Assembly: GCA_024280835.1 (NCBI GenBank)
Contig: JAJRPJ010000015.1
Location: 62,001-126,000 of the forward strand
Source of the DNA: Candidatus Zixiibacteriota bacterium
Lineage (GTDB): Bacteria; Zixibacteria; MSB-5A5; GN15; JACZUZ01
Reading direction: 5' to 3'
Length of the DNA stretch: 64,000 nt
The notes beneath the pieces are model-generated. The model searched no databases. It was given only the letters and a program-made list of their open reading frames with translations, and was not told the origin of the DNA. Both the position numbers and the translations under genes were made by a program. Shown here in pieces: positions 32,338 through 41,241 of the stretch; position 1 is the stretch's first letter; every line of letters begins with the position of its first letter.

Positions 32338-34191
32338 TTAGTTCCAGTCCTTGGTGGTAATTGCACTGGATGCAGGTTGTGGCGCTTGTTTGATATATTG
32401 GGCGAATTGGCTGGCGCTGTTTATTAGCGCTTCAGGGTCGCCTTCTTCCACCATAGTTCCATCACGCATAAAGACAATATGATCGGCAAGTTCCAGATAG
32501 CTAAGTCTATGGGTGATGATTATAAAAGTCCGGTCTTGCTTTAGCGATTTTATCGCGTTTAGAACGTCACGTTCGATTTGAATGTCCAAGCCACCAGCGG
32601 GTTCGTCGAGAATCATGATGGGGGTGTCACGGAGCGCGGCCCGAGCGAAACTTATTAATTGTCGTTGGCCTCCTGATAGGGTTGCTCCGCCTTCGCCGAC
32701 TAGAGTTTGGTAGCCATCTGGTAAGTCTGTAATAAAGTCATGGGCGCCAACTTGTTTGGCGGCAGCGATGATCTCATCTTCGGTTGGTCGAGCTTTGCTA
32801 AAGGCTATGTTGTCATAAATAGATGTGCGAAAAAGAAATGTGTCCTGAGTGAGTGGGGTCATTCTTTTGCGCATACTTCTAATCTGAAAGTCGCTGATTG
32901 ATTGTTTGTCGAGGGTAAGGTCGCCAGACAATGGGTTATACAATCGCAGGACTAGTTTGGCGACTGTTGATTTACCAGCCCCATTGGGGCCCACTATGAG
33001 AGTCGTTTTGCCAGCGGGAATATGGCAGGAGAAGTTTTTGAGGGCTTCTTTACGGCTGATATAGGTGAAGGACACATTCTCGAATTTGAACTCTCCCTTG
33101 ATGCCTCTGGCGGTTGTGGCTCCTTCGACGTCTTTGACTTCTGGTTCGATGTCGAATATCTCTAGGATTTTTTCAGCGCGAGTTGTGGCTTTGGCGATTT
33201 TCGTAGTCATGCGAGCTATGCCTTGGATAGGACGATAGACGCCACGTAAGTAGGATAGAAAGACAATCAAGTCGCCTGGCGTCAGGTCGCCGTCGAGAGT
33301 GAAGAGAACTCCGACAAAGAGGGCAATAGCAGAGCCGAGGGCGGTGATTAATTCGACAATGCGGGTGTAGTTCGCTGAGAGTTTTGTGGTTCGCAAGTTG
33401 GCTTTGGCGTCACGGCCTAAGGATTTGCCGACAATCTTTTCGCGCTCTTTTTCACGGCCGAAACCTTTTGTTTGCGAGATGCCCGCCAGTGATTCCTGAA
33501 CTGAAGCCACCATGCTGCCATAGCGTTCGCGTTGTTTGCGTGCGGAGTGTTGGATTTTTCCAGAGAAGCGGAAGGCTGCAAATAGAAAAAGTGGGGCGGT
33601 GGCGACTCCGATAAGAGCCATAGGCCAATTTATCCAAAACATTAGCGCGAGCATACCAGTGATGATGATCAACTGGCTACCGAGGGTGATGAATGTTGAG
33701 ACGAGCAATTCTTTGACGAGCTCCATGTCACCTGTTAGGCGAGTCATTAATTCGCCTGTTTCGCGGTAGTCATGGTATGATTGTGGTAGGCGTTGGATAT
33801 GGGTGAAGAGCCGTAGTCGTATATCTGCGAGCAATTGATGTCCTGCGGCTTTTGATTGTACTTCTTGAGTGTAGGTCATCAAGCTTCGCAAGACGGCGAT
33901 GAGTAAAATTGCGACAGCGCAAATAGAGAGAACGGTGATGGTCTCGAAGTTGTTGAGAAATGAGAGCCATGACGCTTTGGCGCCGTCGCTAGGGATAAGT
34001 ATGAAATCTATGGCGACTTTTAGCGGCCAAGGTCGCGCTAGAGTGAAAAGGGCGGCGCCTGTAGCTGAGAGTCCGCTGATAAGTAACCGACTACGGTTTT
34101 CGCTCAAGGCGCCGCTGAATCTACTGAAGACTGTACGCAGAGCGTCTAGGTCGACAGAATCGAGTCGTGATTTTAGTTTTGCGGTACTCAT
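32338..34191 (-). CDS. ABC exporter, fused membrane and ATPase domains (MsbA type)
   Basis: 617 residues, a half-transporter with six membrane helices (about 40-320) and a C-terminal ATPase. Walker A is VGPNGAGKSTVAK, the Q-loop is TPLTQDTFLF, the signature is LSGGQRQLI, Walker B is IMILDEPAGGLD and the H-loop is IIITHRL. It should work as a homodimer in the inner membrane, flipping a lipid-linked glycan or lipid. It sits between glycosyltransferase and kinase genes (33 and 4 bases), consistent with exporting their product. All catalytic motifs look intact. Confidence 0.9.
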   Translation of the reverse strand: MSTAKLKSRLDSVDLDALRTVFSRFSGALSENRSRLLISGLSATGAALFTLARPWPLKVAIDFILIPSDGAKASWLSFLNNFETITVLSICAVAILLIAVLRSLMTYTQEVQSKAAGHQLLADIRLRLFTHIQRLPQSYHDYRETGELMTRLTGDMELVKELLVSTFITLGSQLIIITGMLALMFWINWPMALIGVATAPLFLFAAFRFSGKIQHSARKQRERYGSMVASVQESLAGISQTKGFGREKEREKIVGKSLGRDAKANLRTTKLSANYTRIVELITALGSAIALFVGVLFTLDGDLTPGDLIVFLSYLRGVYRPIQGIARMTTKIAKATTRAEKILEIFDIEPEVKDVEGATTARGIKGEFKFENVSFTYISRKEALKNFSCHIPAGKTTLIVGPNGAGKSTVAKLVLRLYNPLSGDLTLDKQSISDFQIRSMRKRMTPLTQDTFLFRTSIYDNIAFSKARPTEDEIIAAAKQVGAHDFITDLPDGYQTLVGEGGATLSGGQRQLISFARAALRDTPIMILDEPAGGLDIQIERDVLNAIKSLKQDRTFIIITHRLSYLELADHIVFMRDGTMVEEGDPEALINSASQFAQYIKQAPQPASSAITTKDWN

Positions 34192-34224
34192 AGTATTACT
34201 TACAAGTGTCTAATGCCTGTGTCT

Positions 34225-35535
34225 TTAGATGGCCTCCGCAACACGAGGCGGTTTTGGTAACTCATTGAAGATTTGTAGGATTTGATTCATGCGTGTGTCC
34301 CATGAATGTAGGGCGCGCGCGTTATCATAGGCGGTCGTTGCTAATCGCTTTGCAAGTTGTGGGTCAGCGCTAATAAGCTGCATGGCTTCGACTAGTTCAG
34401 GAATATTCCCTGGCTCGGTTAAGAGAGCGCTTTCTTTGTTTTTGAAGAGTTCTGAAATCTGGCCGATGTCGGAGGCTATGATGGGTTTACCAGAGGCCAT
34501 GTATTCAAAGACTTTTAGCGGGGAAAAGTAGAAATTATCAATCGCTGGATATGGCGCAACTAATGTATCGCAATGTGAAAGATATTCTGGGACATCGGCG
34601 TTGGCGGCCTCGCCTGTGAAGGTTACACTATCTGTGATTCCCAAGTTTTGGCACATCGCCTCTAATTGAGGGCGAACGTTCTTGCCGTCGCCGATGATTA
34701 AGAGATGTGCGTTGGTTGTTTTCTTTGAGAATGTGGCAAAGGCTTCGATGAGATTGTTTAGTCCGTGCCATGGGCGTAGACTTCCAAGATAACCAACAGT
34801 GAAAGCGCCCTCTAAATGGGATAGCGAGGTTGCGATTGTTCTGTCTTCAGAACTTGAGTGGTTGTTTTGTATTTGGCAACGCTGAAAACGAGTTGGGTTG
34901 ACGGCATTGGGCGCTACAGCCACGTTTGCTGTTGGTGAGACGTTGACGATGTAGTTTGCTACTTCTTGTGAGACGGCGATAATCTTGTTGGCATTGGTAA
35001 AGAGGTAGTTGGCAACTGAGTCGGCCAATTCGCGCATGTGAAGATGACGGTGCAAGAGCGCTTCTTCGATTAAGGGCGAGTTAACTTCCAAGACGTAGGG
35101 TAGATTGTGGCTTTTGGCAAAGGCTATACCTGCAAATGAGAATAGAGAATAACGCTCATAGACGAGGCTGAAATTGTTCTTTGCAGATAAATCTGGCAGT
35201 TGCTGAGAGAGAATTGTGTTTGCATAGAAACTGCGAATCTCCTTGGCGAGATCGTCTTTGTCGCAGTTTTTGTCATGACCTTTGTTACGATCTTTGCTAC
35301 ATCGCTCCCAATGGTTTTGAAATGTCTCGCCATAGCGGCGAAACTTGATTTTGTGGACATCGGCTTCAGGCGCTGAACTGTCGGCTGGCTTCGAGCGGGC
35401 AGTGACAATTGTGACTTTGGCCCCGCTTTGAATTGCAGCTTCGGTGAAGTCGCGAATATGCGCAGAGCCGCCTGATTGTCCCCAGACGGGAATGCCGCGG
35501 TCGGCGTTTATATAGAGGATATGCGGATTGTTCAT
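34225..35535 (-). CDS. GT4-family glycosyltransferase (second of the pair)
   Basis: 436 residues with the GT-B fold. The N-terminal GGSAHIRDFTEAAIQSGAKVTIVTAR is an acceptor-domain start. The C-terminal half has VGYLGSLRPWHGLNNLIEAF, LLIIGDGKNVRPQLE, and the donor-binding APYPAIDNFYFSPLKVFEYMASGKPI with the EX7E-type glutamates. An unusual charged insert (KDRNKGHDKNCDKDD) lies near residue 85. The ATG overlaps the preceding stop by one base (TAATG), so the two GT4 genes are coupled. The sugar specificity cannot be told from sequence. Confidence 0.87.
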   Translation of the reverse strand: MNNPHILYINADRGIPVWGQSGGSAHIRDFTEAAIQSGAKVTIVTARSKPADSSAPEADVHKIKFRRYGETFQNHWERCSKDRNKGHDKNCDKDDLAKEIRSFYANTILSQQLPDLSAKNNFSLVYERYSLFSFAGIAFAKSHNLPYVLEVNSPLIEEALLHRHLHMRELADSVANYLFTNANKIIAVSQEVANYIVNVSPTANVAVAPNAVNPTRFQRCQIQNNHSSSEDRTIATSLSHLEGAFTVGYLGSLRPWHGLNNLIEAFATFSKKTTNAHLLIIGDGKNVRPQLEAMCQNLGITDSVTFTGEAANADVPEYLSHCDTLVAPYPAIDNFYFSPLKVFEYMASGKPIIASDIGQISELFKNKESALLTEPGNIPELVEAMQLISADPQLAKRLATTAYDNARALHSWDTRMNQILQIFNELPKPPRVAEAI

Positions 35536-36848
35536 TAGACCAGTCGTTGTTGGGTATGTTTCTGAGCGGATGATTTGTTGTTCGCTGTGCGTTGTTTTTG
35601 AGACTCTGCAAACATTTGTGCTAGGCGAGCTACGTTCTTCCGGATATCAAATTCGCGCTCGGCTTTTTGGCGACATTTAATTGATAGTGAGTCGCGAAGC
35701 GTTTTGTCTTTTAGTAGTAATTCTAGTTTGTCGGCTAAGTCTTCAGTGGCGTCTGGCTCGACAAGGAAACCTTCTTGGCCAGATTCGATTATCTCTGGTA
35801 TACCTGAAAGAATCGTTGAAACCGCAGGAACGCCACATCCAAGGGATTCCAGTAAGGCAGTTGGGAGAGCATCGATATTGTTGTCGGTCGCTGTGGTGCA
35901 AGGTAGACAGGTGAGTGTCGCTTTTTGAATCCAAGACAATGTTTCTTCGCTATGAGCGGGGCCATGCAAGGTGACACTGTCTGTGAGATTCTTTTGTTGT
36001 ATAAGCTGAGCAAGCGTTTCACGTTCTGGGCCGTCACCGATGATTAGGCATTTGAATGTTAGGCCGCGAGTCTTGAGTATTGCGCAGGCATTGATGAGTG
36101 TCGCGAAGCCTTTTTTGGGGACTAGGCGCCCTACTGCGACAATTAGGTTATCTATTGTTTCGGAGTTGTTGGGGGTGAATTTGTTTAGATTTATTCCATT
36201 GTGGAGAACTACGACTTTGTGGTGTAGGTTCTCTGGTATGCGTTCGTCGATGAAGGTTTTGTTGAAATGAGTGACTGTTACGAGTTGAGATGCCGCTGCT
36301 ATTTTTTCTTGCATAAGAGTTTCAGTGAACGGATAGACGTAGATGTCTTTGGCATGGGCGGTTAATGAAAAGTCGATGCCACTGATTGCGCTGGCATAAT
36401 AGGCAAGGGTACTTGGTAGTGTTGCGAAGTGGGCGTGCAGACGATGGATACCTAGTGTGAGAGCTTTTGCGGCGATCCAAGCTCCGAGAAGTACTTGGTC
36501 GGATTTTACGCGATTACATTCGCTTAGCGCTTCATCCATCAAGGTCCATAAGTTCTCTTGCTGATTGCGAATTGGGCTCCAGACTTTGCCGAGCCATGCG
36601 GGCCATTTGCGTAAGTCGAATTCGTCGAGATAAAACACTTGAGCTTTGAGTTGGGCGAGCTGTGGATGGAAGATGCCTTCATTGGGTCGTTTCATTGAAA
36701 AGATAGTCACTTCGACACCGGTGCGCTCTAGTTCCAAGATTTCATTGAGGATAAATGTTTCCGAGAGACGAGGAAACATTTTTACAACATAGCCGACTTT
36801 TAGTTTGTTCTTTGTGCGGTTGTTAGTTGTGTTGTTGTCGTTTGTCAT
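35535..36848 (-). CDS. GT4-family glycosyltransferase (first of the pair)
   Basis: 437 residues. The N-terminal KVGYVVKMFPRLSETFILNEILELERTG is typical of EPS-type GT4 enzymes. Later motifs are LHAHFATLPSTLAYYAS, IVAVGRLVPKKGFATLI, CLIIGDGPERETL, and the donor site PTALLESLGCGVPAVST with its Glu. It retains GT-B architecture and full length. It lies 30 bases after the interrupted MurG-like gene and one base overlaps the next GT4. Probable cytoplasmic sugar transfer to a growing lipid-linked polysaccharide. Confidence 0.88.
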   Translation of the reverse strand: MTNDNNTTNNRTKNKLKVGYVVKMFPRLSETFILNEILELERTGVEVTIFSMKRPNEGIFHPQLAQLKAQVFYLDEFDLRKWPAWLGKVWSPIRNQQENLWTLMDEALSECNRVKSDQVLLGAWIAAKALTLGIHRLHAHFATLPSTLAYYASAISGIDFSLTAHAKDIYVYPFTETLMQEKIAAASQLVTVTHFNKTFIDERIPENLHHKVVVLHNGINLNKFTPNNSETIDNLIVAVGRLVPKKGFATLINACAILKTRGLTFKCLIIGDGPERETLAQLIQQKNLTDSVTLHGPAHSEETLSWIQKATLTCLPCTTATDNNIDALPTALLESLGCGVPAVSTILSGIPEIIESGQEGFLVEPDATEDLADKLELLLKDKTLRDSLSIKCRQKAEREFDIRKNVARLAQMFAESQKQRTANNKSSAQKHTQQRLV

Positions 36849-36878
36849 TTTTGGCTACTTTCTTTAGACCATCAAGCT

Positions 36879-38216
36879 TTAGATGGTCAAGGCCATCAAC
36901 TCACCACAAATTGCGGCGGCGCGTAGACTTCCGTCTAAATCTATTTTATTGCTCTCTCTGAATTGTTGCAGAGGAGAGTTGGAGCGTTTTAACATTTGGG
37001 TTACCAATTCAAATAGTTCATTGGCGGTTGTTTTGTTTGGGTCGAACATTTTCACTGCGCCGATTTCATTTAGGGCTCTAGCGCGGAGGATTTGTTCTTG
37101 ACGCATAGACATTCTGGGAGCCATCAATGTTTGTTTGGCGTATGAGAGCGCATCGACTGCGCTATTGTAACCAGCGGTTGTGATTAGCGCGTCACTACCT
37201 GCGAGCAATTCGGGGATTCTTTCGACCGAGCTGTGAATTGTGACGGGTAGTCCTTCGGCTTGTTGCTTGTATTGACGATACAGATCGGGGTTGAGTAGAG
37301 GTCCAGTGATTAGTACGCTTTCGAAGTTTATATGTGATTGGTGTTCTTTGAGCATTGCTAGATAGGCGCCTATGATTTCGGGGCCGTAGTAGTCTCCGCC
37401 GCCGATGGTGACAATTACTTGGGGCTGTTTCTTGTGAGTTTGATTCGATTGATTGTGAATTGTGCGGGACGTTTCACGCCACAGTTTATCACTGATGTAG
37501 CCGCAGTAATTTGTTTTGGCCATGGTCTCATTTGGGATGTCATATAGTTTGGCGGTGGAGATTAAACGTGGGTCGCCGTAGATTAGAATCTTGTCATAAG
37601 TGTTTTGGAGGACGGAATAGATATCGTCTTGGGTCCAGCGGCGCTGGATGATTTGATAGTCGTCGATAATGTCGCGCATTCCGTAGGCGAGTTTGGTTGT
37701 GCTCTGGTTGTCTTTTATCCATTCGAATGTTGGTAGCAGTTCGCCGCACATTCCGAGTGGGGCATGGTCGACGAGTAGGAGATGGGGTTCAAACGTTTTG
37801 ATTACGCCTAAGAGTATTTCTGAGCGGATGGCGACGATGCGTTTGATGTCGTCGGGTAGAAATCGGGCTGTGTAATTGTCGTTATCTAGTTTTTTGACTG
37901 AAGGTAGTTTGATAACGTCAATTTTTGCGGTGGCTGTGTTTGAGGCCGAAAGTTGGTTGGTGACTCAGCCTACGTCGGGTGAGCCGCTGATTATTAGGGC
38001 TGATATTTCAGGGAATAGTGAAGTTACTTCTCTGGCTATTTTGAGAGTGCGTCTGAGGTGGCCTAGGCCCAGAGTGTCATGCGAATAGAAGGCGATACGT
38101 TTGCCTTTACCTGACGAACGAGTTTTGCCTGAGGAAACGATATCCTCTATGCTTTTGAGGTTTAGCACAGGGGAGAGTGTCTCTGTGTGTTGTGATTTGT
38201 CGATTTTGGTTTGCAT
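36879..38216 (-). pseudogene. MurG/GT28-like glycosyltransferase interrupted by an in-frame TGA
   Basis: The minus-strand frame opens at ATG 38216 with KRIAFYSHDTLGLGHLRRTLKIA, a start typical of predicted glycosyltransferases of the COG4671/MurG-like kind. It meets TGA at 37965-37967 after ISGSPDVG. The same frame then continues without another stop through IDVIKLPSVKKLDNDNYTARFLP to 36879. The C-terminal half has VIVTIGGGDYYGPEI and ITTAGYNSAVDALSYAKQTLM, the GT28-like donor-binding region. The full reading would be about 445 residues. A single substitution (for example CGA or TGG to TGA) explains the break. The downstream piece alone has an in-frame ATG at 37751 but would lack the acceptor domain. 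The flanking operon genes are intact. Confidence 0.75.
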
Positions 38217-38243
38217 GATATTTCAGTGCGCAATTAGCTGGCG

Positions 38244-39653
38244 CTATATTTGCCCGACTCCGACGTACTTGTAGCCATGTCGACGTAGTAGCTCTGGTGG
38301 CAGAAGGTTGCGCGCGTCGAGAATATTCTTGTTGTTCATCAGTGCTCCAAGGCCGCCCCAGTCGATTAATTGAAACTCTTGCCATTCGGTTAGTAGGAGT
38401 AAGCAATCCGCTTTTGCGAAGACTTCATCGCTAGTGTTTACGATTTCAAGTTCTTGCGGCAAAGAGTCGCCTTTTTCTTTGACGATTGGATCGAAGGCGC
38501 GTACTTTTGCGCCTCTTTTTAGAAGATCAGCGATGATTGGTATTGTTGGTGAATTGCGCATGTCGCTGGTTTCGGCCTTGAAAGCCAGTCCAAGGACGCC
38601 AACAGTCTTGCCTTGTAGATTCTCTAGCATCGCTTCAGCCTTATCTACTATGCGTGTGTGTTGGCGTAAATTTGCGTTCTTGACCGCTTCGGCTATGAGC
38701 ATGTCTTGCGCAGGGGCGTCAGACATACCGATGTACTCTTGGAGGTCTTTGGGAAGGCATGAGCCACCCCAGCCTGGCCCAGGGTTGAGAAACTCGGGGC
38801 CGATTCGACTGTCCATGCCCATCCCGCGTACGACTTCCATGACGTTGACTTTTACCGAATCGCAAAGTCCTGCGAGTTCGTTAGCGAAACCAATTTTTGT
38901 GGCGAGGTAGGCATTGGAGGCGTATTTAATCATTTCTGCGGTTTCATTGGTGGTTACTACAAATGGCGCGGGGTGGAGCATGCCTAGTTTGTGGATGTGG
39001 GTAACTACTTCGATGGCTTTTGAATCAGAGCCGCCGATAACTACGCGCTCGGGATGGAAGAAGTCATAGACGGCGCTGCCTTCGCGCAAGAACTCTGGAT
39101 TACTGATTACTGCTGGTGGTTTGGCGCCGTTGCTGTTCTTTTTGAGGCGCGCTTTGAGAATAGCGCTAATCTTTTGAGCGGATCCTACAGGGACTGTGCT
39201 CTTGATGATGACTATTTGCTCACCAGTTAGTACAGGCGCCAGAGTTTGTGCGACTGCATTGAGGGCGGTTAGGTCAGTTCTTCCTGATTTTGAAGCTGGT
39301 GTGCCGACAGCGACGAAGATAGCCTGCTGGCCTCTGACTGCTTCGGTGAGATTGTCACTGAAGGTTAGTTTGCCGCTTTTGATATGTCGACTGATTAGCT
39401 CCGCTAGTTCTGGCTCATAGAAAGGTGTTTTTCCGTCGAGGAGCAATCGCAGTCGTTTTGCATCTTTTTCAATACAGACAACCGAATGACCAAATTCAGC
39501 AAAGCCTGCCGCAGACACCAACCCAACAAAGCCAGCGCCGATGATGGCGATATTAACTCCAGGTAGTAGGGGAGTGTTTGAGCTTGGCCCAGATGCTACT
39601 ATTGTAGCGTCGTCGACTTTGCCCTTGGATGTCGTTTCGCGAGCTGACTTCAT
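38244..39653 (-). CDS. ugd: UDP-glucose 6-dehydrogenase family enzyme
   Basis: 469 residues. The N-terminal Rossmann motif is NIAIIGAGFVGLVSAAGFAE. Family signatures follow: TPFYEPELAEL, FVAVGTPASKSGRTDL, IIKSTVPVGS, SNPEFLREGSAVYDFF, and the catalytic Cys in GGSCLPKD. The enzyme oxidises UDP-glucose to UDP-glucuronate with NAD+. GDP-mannose dehydrogenase is a close relative and cannot be fully excluded, especially with an AlgE-like porin in the operon. An N-terminal extension of about 30 Ser/Thr-rich residues precedes the Rossmann fold. It is the first gene of the long minus-strand train, 158 bases after the response regulator. Confidence 0.88.
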   Translation of the reverse strand: MKSARETTSKGKVDDATIVASGPSSNTPLLPGVNIAIIGAGFVGLVSAAGFAEFGHSVVCIEKDAKRLRLLLDGKTPFYEPELAELISRHIKSGKLTFSDNLTEAVRGQQAIFVAVGTPASKSGRTDLTALNAVAQTLAPVLTGEQIVIIKSTVPVGSAQKISAILKARLKKNSNGAKPPAVISNPEFLREGSAVYDFFHPERVVIGGSDSKAIEVVTHIHKLGMLHPAPFVVTTNETAEMIKYASNAYLATKIGFANELAGLCDSVKVNVMEVVRGMGMDSRIGPEFLNPGPGWGGSCLPKDLQEYIGMSDAPAQDMLIAEAVKNANLRQHTRIVDKAEAMLENLQGKTVGVLGLAFKAETSDMRNSPTIPIIADLLKRGAKVRAFDPIVKEKGDSLPQELEIVNTSDEVFAKADCLLLLTEWQEFQLIDWGGLGALMNNKNILDARNLLPPELLRRHGYKYVGVGQI

Positions 39654-39724
39654 TTTCTATTGTGTCCTTCGTTTACTTTGAACTGAATTGATATTGGGCT
39701 CGTGTTTGTTAAGCTTGTGTCATC

Positions 39725-39778
39725 TTTGAAGTTTGTCGGTGAGAGGTTATTCCTTCTATTGATGAAGACAACTTCAAA
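39725..39778. promoter_or_regulatory. Long inverted repeat between the regulator gene and ugd
   Basis: TTTGAAGTTTGTC (39725-39737) and GACAACTTCAAA (39767-39778) are inverted copies differing by one T, with a 29-base spacer. They lie in the only sizeable gap of the minus-strand cluster. They may be paired operator/enhancer half-sites or an RNA stem ahead of ugd. No U tract follows. I found no -24/-12 (GG-N10-GC) sigma-54 promoter in this gap. Confidence 0.35.
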
Positions 39779-39811
39779 CTGGAAATATTCTTCCTATGTG
39801 CAATGTTCTAT

Positions 39812-41224
39812 TCAGATAGACACTTTTCTTTGACGTTGAAAGTCATTGGGAGCGATATTGTGTTTGGTGATTCTGTATCGCAGCGCCTCTCGGCCTAGTC
39901 GCAGAACCTGTGCGGCCTGGCTAACATTACCATTTGATATTATCAGCGCTTGCTTGATAATTTCGCATTCGAGAGCTTCAAAATCTACTCCTGAATCTGG
40001 GATGATAACTGATATAGACTGCTCTTCATCGACACTGACACGTGTTGGGTGACTTTGGTCAATGTTCAAGTCAGATGCTGTGACATTTGGGGAAGAAGAT
40101 AGAAATGTTACGCGCTCTATCAATTGCCTCAGTTCTCGAACGTTCCCTGGCCAGTGATATGAAATTAGTGATGCGCAAGCTTCAGGTGTGAGGACTTTCT
40201 CAACGGCATATTTTTGAGAGTACCTTGTCAAGAACAATTCAGCCAATTCGAGTATATCCTCTGTGCGCTCTCTGAGTGGAGGTGTTGTGATGGTCAAATT
40301 GTTCAGACGATAGTAGAGGTCTTCGCGGAACCTGTTGGCATCACGCAGGTCTCGATTGGTAGCGGCAATTATGCGCACATCTAGCGGGATATCACGCAGG
40401 CCCCCGATTCGACGAAGAGTCTTGCGTTCAATGACTTGGAGTATTTTGACTTGTGCGTCAGGTGATAAATCTCCTATCTCATTAAGAAAGATAGTTCCGC
40501 CGATAGCGGCTTCAAACAAACCGCGTTTGGAGGTTAGAGCTCCGCTGAATGAACCTTTTTCGTAGCCGAATAGTTCTGCTTCTTCGAGTCCCTTGGGTAG
40601 AGTCGAGCAATTGACTTCAATGAAGGCCTCGGGGCTGAGTCGACTGCGATAGTGAATTGAGCGGGCTATGAGGTCTTTGCCTGTGCCAGTCTCTCCTAAG
40701 ATGAGAACTGGGGGGTAGTCTGAAGGCCTCTCGAGGTCCATTGTGATAATACGTTCAAGTAATGTTGAGACCTCTCGCATTTTTGGTGAGTGACAGACTA
40801 GTGATCCGCCTAACGCCTGCTCTGCTTCGCGGTCATGGTAGTATGTGATTTTTTGACGGATACGAGAATTATCGATGGCTTTAATGACTGTCAATGACAG
40901 CTCTTCCATGTCCAGCGGTTTGCGCAGGAAGTCATTTGCGCCGAGTCGCATGGCCTCGACTGCGGCGGCCATTGTGCCATGGGCGGTGGCAATAATCACT
41001 ACTAAATCCGGATCAGCTTCACGTAGTCGTTTTAGGGTTTCAAGCCCTGAAATTCCAGGTAGCTGTAAGTCTAGGAGAGCGATGTCCATTTTGGATTTCT
41101 CCAGCAATGCAAGGCCCGCTTCGCCAGTAGAGGCGACAAAGCAGTCATGTCCTTTACCGGTTAAGTATCTGGCGATGGATTTTGCTAGTAAGGACTCGTC
41201 TTCAACTATTAGAACTTGTGCCAT
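39812..41224 (-). CDS. NtrC-type sigma-54-dependent response regulator
   Basis: 470 residues in three domains. The receiver (1-120) has phospho-acceptor Asp52 in ALLDLQLPG and Lys in FLRKPLD. The AAA+ domain (about 145-385) has Walker A GETGTGKD, a sigma-54 contact loop reading GSFSGA in place of GAFTGA, Walker B-type GGTIFLNEIG, and RxDLYYRLN. A Fis-type helix-turn-helix ends it (NGNVSQAAQVLRLGREALRYRI). It activates sigma-54 promoters when phosphorylated. The sensor kinase gene ends 17 bases upstream, making a cognate pair. It probably controls the adjoining polysaccharide genes (inference), though I could not see a sigma-54 promoter. Confidence 0.9.
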   Translation of the reverse strand: MAQVLIVEDESLLAKSIARYLTGKGHDCFVASTGEAGLALLEKSKMDIALLDLQLPGISGLETLKRLREADPDLVVIIATAHGTMAAAVEAMRLGANDFLRKPLDMEELSLTVIKAIDNSRIRQKITYYHDREAEQALGGSLVCHSPKMREVSTLLERIITMDLERPSDYPPVLILGETGTGKDLIARSIHYRSRLSPEAFIEVNCSTLPKGLEEAELFGYEKGSFSGALTSKRGLFEAAIGGTIFLNEIGDLSPDAQVKILQVIERKTLRRIGGLRDIPLDVRIIAATNRDLRDANRFREDLYYRLNNLTITTPPLRERTEDILELAELFLTRYSQKYAVEKVLTPEACASLISYHWPGNVRELRQLIERVTFLSSSPNVTASDLNIDQSHPTRVSVDEEQSISVIIPDSGVDFEALECEIIKQALIISNGNVSQAAQVLRLGREALRYRITKHNIAPNDFQRQRKVSI

Positions 41225-41241
41225 TTTGTTAATTCTCTGTG

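Noticed and set aside
36879-38216. TGA as a sense codon (recoding or selenocysteine)
   Set aside because: TGA ends several intact genes here (tonB copy 1, the 8817 gene, miaB, carA), and I saw no SECIS-like stem just after the codon. A point lesion is simpler.
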